A stretch of DNA of 7,593 nucleotides from an uncultured Clostridia bacterium. GTDB taxonomy: Bacteria; Bacillota; Clostridia; UBA1381. Below the pieces are notes generated by a model. The model saw nothing but the letters and a program-made list of their open reading frames with translations. It was not told the origin of the DNA and did not search any database. Positions 4,985-7,593 of the stretch are shown here, one piece after another. The stretch is from contig CAKSPN010000079.1 of the NCBI GenBank assembly GCA_934481375.1, forward strand, positions 1 through 7,593, written 5' to 3'. The position numbers and the translations under genes are program-made. Each line of letters starts with the position of its first letter. Position 1 is the first letter of the stretch.

Positions 4985-7273
4985 ATGGAAATAAACACAA
5001 TGCCGCACTCTGCGCCCTTAAGACGTCCGGCGCTAAAGGATATAGCCGCTGCCGTATTTATGCTGCTTGCGTCACGCGCGTCGGTTATGGGAATGTTCCC
5101 GTTCGGAACGGCGTTTTTTGCGGCAGGCTTTGACAAGGGGATAGCGTACATAGGAATAGCCGTAATGTGCGGCGGACTCATATCGGCGGGAGCGGGAATG
5201 GCGGTAATAAAATATCTTATTGCGGATTTGCTGTTCTGGATATACTTAAAAACACGCAGGAGCGAAAACCGCATAATTGAGGCAACAGTGTGCGGATTGT
5301 CGGTGCTTGTGGGCGGAGCGGCGATGTTTGCGTATGATTACATAGGCGTGTACGACGTGATGCTCCTGCTTATAGAAAGCATCGTTTCGGCAATCGTGTA
5401 TACGGTGTTTACAAATACGAAAACTTTCCTTGAAAACAGACGGAGCCGCTCGTATGTTTCGCAGGAGGAAATGGTATCCATTGCCGTTTGTGCCGGTATA
5501 TTCATAACCGGACTTTCGGGGATAAAGCTCCCTTACGGGATAAACCCGGCAAATATTGCGGCAATGTATGTTTCCATGTGTATGGCGCTGTACGCAAATC
5601 TTGCGTCGGCAGGGGGAGGAGCGATGTGCATAGGCTTTATGAGTACGCTGTCGTCACCGCTTTCGGCGCTTACGGGTGGAGCTTACGGCATAAGCGCAAT
5701 GTTCGGAAATTTTCTCAAAGGTTACGGACGTGTCGGAACGGCGGTCGGTTTTATCGGCGGAATAGCGGCGGTATCCATATGTATGCAGGGCGGTGCGGAG
5801 CCGATTTCCGCAATAGATGCGGCGTGTGCGGCGCTGCTTTTTGTGCTTACTCCGAAAAAACTGCATAAATATATAAACATATTTTTCTCCAAATCGCTCC
5901 GCATGGAGTCGATAAGCGCAGACGTTCGGGTAAAGGAGTATCTGTCCGCCAAAACGGAGCGTATGGCAGAGGCGTTTAACAGCTTAAACAAATGCTTTAC
6001 GGAGGAGTCGGACAAGCGTATAAATCTGTACCGCAAAGAAGTCGGCGGACTTTTTGACGAGATGTCGCAGCGTGTGTGTGCCGGCTGTTCCATGGCGGTA
6101 AAGTGCTGGCAGAACGATTTTACAAAAACCTACAAGGGCGTTATGTCGCTTTTGGGAACGATTGAAACGGAGGGCGTGCTAACAGTCTCCTCCATGCCCA
6201 AAAGCTTTCGTGACAAATGCATACGGAGCGATGTTTTTGTGAGCGAATTAAATCACGTTTACGAGCTTTACAAAAAACGGCTCATACGTGCCGGGGAGGC
6301 TGTTTCGGAGCGTGATATAATAGCACGCCAGTACAGCGAAACGGCAAAAATATTTGAAAATCTTTCAACCGATGTCCTGGAGGGCTTTACCTTCCGTGAG
6401 GACTTGGAGGAAATTGTGGTTAATGTGCTGGACAAGCAGGGCATAACGGCGTTTGAGGTGAGCGTTGCGGAGAATGCCACGGGGCGCACGGAGGTGTATC
6501 TCGGGCTCGGCATAGGCACGGACGTGAAAAAAGCGGAGTCGGCTCTGACGGAGGTGTTTTCCGTGCCGATGGGCAGAGATAAGGAGTATAGCGGAGCGCT
6601 TATGAAATTCGTTTCAAAGCCGAAATACTGTGCGGACGTTTCCATGCGTCAGATAAAAAGCGACGAGGCGGAACTTTCGGGTGACAGCGCCGCATCGTTT
6701 ACGACCGAGAACTACAAAAAATATGTCATAATAGCCGACGGTATGGGCAGCGGCAAAAAAGCAATGCAGGAAAGCCGCACGACCCTGCGTCTTTTGCGTG
6801 AATTTCTTATGGCAGGATTTGAAACCGAAACGGCGATTGAAATGATAAATTCCTCGCTGTGCCTTAAAATGGACAAGGAGATGTTCTCCACAATAGATTT
6901 ACTGTGCATCGACCTGATTTACGGCACGGCGGAATTTTACAAAGTGGGTGCGGCGGAAAGCCTTATAAGCCACGGCGGAAATATAGAAACGGTGTTCTCC
7001 GTTTCCATGCCGGTAGGCATAATTTCCGACATAAAGCCGCAGGGGCAGGTAAAGCGTGTTTACGGCGGAGATATGATAGTAATGATGTCGGACGGCGTGT
7101 GCGGAGCGGAGGAGGGAGCGGTAAGCACCGAGTGGATAAAAAAGAAGCTTCGTGCCGAGCCGTCCGATACGGAACAGACCGCGCAGGATATTATGGAAAC
7201 CGTTATAGAAAAAAGCCACGGTATGATTTTCGACGATATGACTGTCGCTGTGGTCAGAATTACTGAAAATTAA
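4985..7273 (+). CDS. spoIIE: Stage II sporulation protein E (SpoIIE), membrane PP2C-type phosphatase
   Basis: SpoIIE dephosphorylates the anti-anti-sigma factor SpoIIAA, which frees sigma-F in the forespore; it also localises to the asymmetric septum. The protein has 762 residues from the chosen start, a little under the roughly 827 of Bacillus subtilis. Residues 15-290 are a run of hydrophobic membrane segments (about 8-10). A central cytoplasmic region follows, with a Cys cluster C365-x-x-C368...C374-W seen in this family. The C-terminal PP2C domain (about 560-762) carries SGDSAASF (565-572), ADGMGSGKKA (584-593, with metal ligand D585), EMFSTIDL (632-639), MSDGV (701-705) and DDMTVAVV (750-757). 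All key Asp residues are present. An in-frame ATG at 4973 was rejected because its next bases are the GGAGG ribosome binding site (4975-4979) of the ATG at 4985. It appears monocistronic, with no clear terminator before ppdK. The gene implies that the host forms endospores. Confidence 0.97.
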   Translation: MEINTMPHSAPLRRPALKDIAAAVFMLLASRASVMGMFPFGTAFFAAGFDKGIAYIGIAVMCGGLISAGAGMAVIKYLIADLLFWIYLKTRRSENRIIEATVCGLSVLVGGAAMFAYDYIGVYDVMLLLIESIVSAIVYTVFTNTKTFLENRRSRSYVSQEEMVSIAVCAGIFITGLSGIKLPYGINPANIAAMYVSMCMALYANLASAGGGAMCIGFMSTLSSPLSALTGGAYGISAMFGNFLKGYGRVGTAVGFIGGIAAVSICMQGGAEPISAIDAACAALLFVLTPKKLHKYINIFFSKSLRMESISADVRVKEYLSAKTERMAEAFNSLNKCFTEESDKRINLYRKEVGGLFDEMSQRVCAGCSMAVKCWQNDFTKTYKGVMSLLGTIETEGVLTVSSMPKSFRDKCIRSDVFVSELNHVYELYKKRLIRAGEAVSERDIIARQYSETAKIFENLSTDVLEGFTFREDLEEIVVNVLDKQGITAFEVSVAENATGRTEVYLGLGIGTDVKKAESALTEVFSVPMGRDKEYSGALMKFVSKPKYCADVSMRQIKSDEAELSGDSAASFTTENYKKYVIIADGMGSGKKAMQESRTTLRLLREFLMAGFETETAIEMINSSLCLKMDKEMFSTIDLLCIDLIYGTAEFYKVGAAESLISHGGNIETVFSVSMPVGIISDIKPQGQVKRVYGGDMIVMMSDGVCGAEEGAVSTEWIKKKLRAEPSDTEQTAQDIMETVIEKSHGMIFDDMTVAVVRITEN

Positions 7274-7350
7274 CCATATATAAATATAAAAATCGTTCAC
7301 AAACCATTAATTTTTCCAAAAATCAAATTTGTGACAAAAATTTTAAAAAA

Positions 7351-7397
7351 TATTATGGACAATTATGTATTTTATGATATAATAGTTATTATGGACA
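7351..7397 (+). repeat. 11-base direct repeat around the ppdK promoter
   Basis: TATTATGGACA occurs exactly twice, at 7351-7361 and 7387-7397, offset by 36 bases. The first copy contains the predicted -35 and the second covers the predicted transcription start, a layout expected for paired operator half-sites. The AT-rich context raises the chance of coincidence, so regulation is inference. Confidence 0.45.
7356..7383 (+). promoter_or_regulatory. Sigma-A-type promoter of ppdK
   Basis: TGGACA (7356-7361) and a perfect TATAAT (7378-7383) are separated by 16 bases. The predicted start is near 7390, giving a 46-base leader that ends with AGGAGG (7422-7427), 8 bases from the ATG. The rest of the gap after spoIIE (7274-7350) is AT-rich with no gene or clear terminator. 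Confidence 0.75.
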
Positions 7398-7435
7398 GTA
7401 AAATAAACTGAAAAAAATAACAGGAGGAGATTCCA

Positions 7436-7593
7436 ATGTCAAAAAAATTCGTATACCTTTTCAGCGAAGGTGACGCAAGCATGAGAGAGCTTCTCGGCGG
7501 AAAAGGCGCAAACCTTGCCGAAATGACAAAGCTCGGTATGCCTGTTCCTCAGGGTTTCACAATTTCAACAGAAGCCTGCACGCAGTACTATGA
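7436..7593 (+). CDS. ppdK: Pyruvate, phosphate dikinase, N-terminal fragment (cut by window end)
   Basis: Only the first 52 residues are in the window, starting MSKKFVYLFSEGDASMRELL and continuing with GGKGANLAEMTKLGMPVPQGFTIS in two parts (21-44). The GGKGANLAEM stretch followed by G-x-P-V-P-x-G-F-T is characteristic of the nucleotide-binding N-terminus of PPDK, which reversibly converts pyruvate, ATP and phosphate to phosphoenolpyruvate, AMP and pyrophosphate. PEP synthase and rifampicin phosphotransferase share a related N-terminus, but the KFVY-F-EG opening favours PPDK. The full protein is usually about 870-880 residues, so most of it lies beyond the window. In anaerobic clostridia PPDK commonly serves pyrophosphate-linked glycolysis or gluconeogenesis. 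A strong AGGAGG ribosome binding site supports the start and high expression. Confidence 0.93.
   Translation, partial: MSKKFVYLFSEGDASMRELLGGKGANLAEMTKLGMPVPQGFTISTEACTQYY

Noticed and set aside
7295..7335. GTTCACAAA ... TTTGTGAC as a Rex-like operator upstream of ppdK
   Set aside because: The arms are 24 bases apart and imperfect, whereas Rex sites are compact palindromes; likely chance in AT-rich DNA.
1..7593. CRISPR array, tRNA, rRNA, insertion sequence or transposase gene
   Set aside because: No regularly spaced repeats, RNA gene signatures or transposase/integrase motifs were seen on either strand.

Overview
The window (7,593 bases, moderate GC) most likely comes from a spore-forming, anaerobic Gram-positive bacterium of the class Clostridia, perhaps near Ruminococcus/Oscillospiraceae. 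The reasons are a full-length spoIIE, a pyruvate-phosphate dikinase start, GGAGG-type ribosome binding sites, vegetative TTGACA/TATAAT-like promoters and AT-rich intergenic DNA. The taxonomic level below Clostridia is inference.

Layout. (1) 26-2510, plus strand: a two-gene operon with an 8-base overlap. It encodes a glutamate-cysteine ligase-like enzyme (GCS2 type) and an ATP-grasp ligase resembling the glutathionylspermidine synthase family. Together they look like a two-step gamma-glutamyl/thiol peptide pathway whose final product cannot be read from sequence. (2) 2511-2665: a compact hairpin-rich intergenic element ending in a perfect 14-bp bidirectional terminator between convergent genes. 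(3) 2666-3967, minus strand: a cytoplasmic GH13 alpha-amylase-family enzyme with its own sigma-A-type promoter. (4) 3968-4313: a gene-free stretch with the amylase promoter, a GC-rich hairpin and a large two-part terminator-like hairpin. (5) 4314-4781, minus strand: a YfcE/MJ0936-type metallophosphoesterase with a near-consensus promoter. (6) 4782-4984: a dense divergent control region with candidate Spo0A boxes, a long-spacer spoIIE promoter, a 19-base palindrome over the predicted transcription start and a leader hairpin before the ribosome binding site. (7) 4985-7273, plus strand: spoIIE, the membrane phosphatase that activates sigma-F in the forespore. (8) 7274-7435: promoter region of ppdK, with an 11-base direct repeat around the promoter. 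(9) 7436-7593: the first 52 codons of ppdK, cut by the window end.

The genes form independent transcription units rather than one system. The points most worth following are the GCL-like/ATP-grasp pair as a candidate low-molecular-weight thiol or gamma-glutamyl metabolite pathway, and the unusually elaborate control region upstream of spoIIE.
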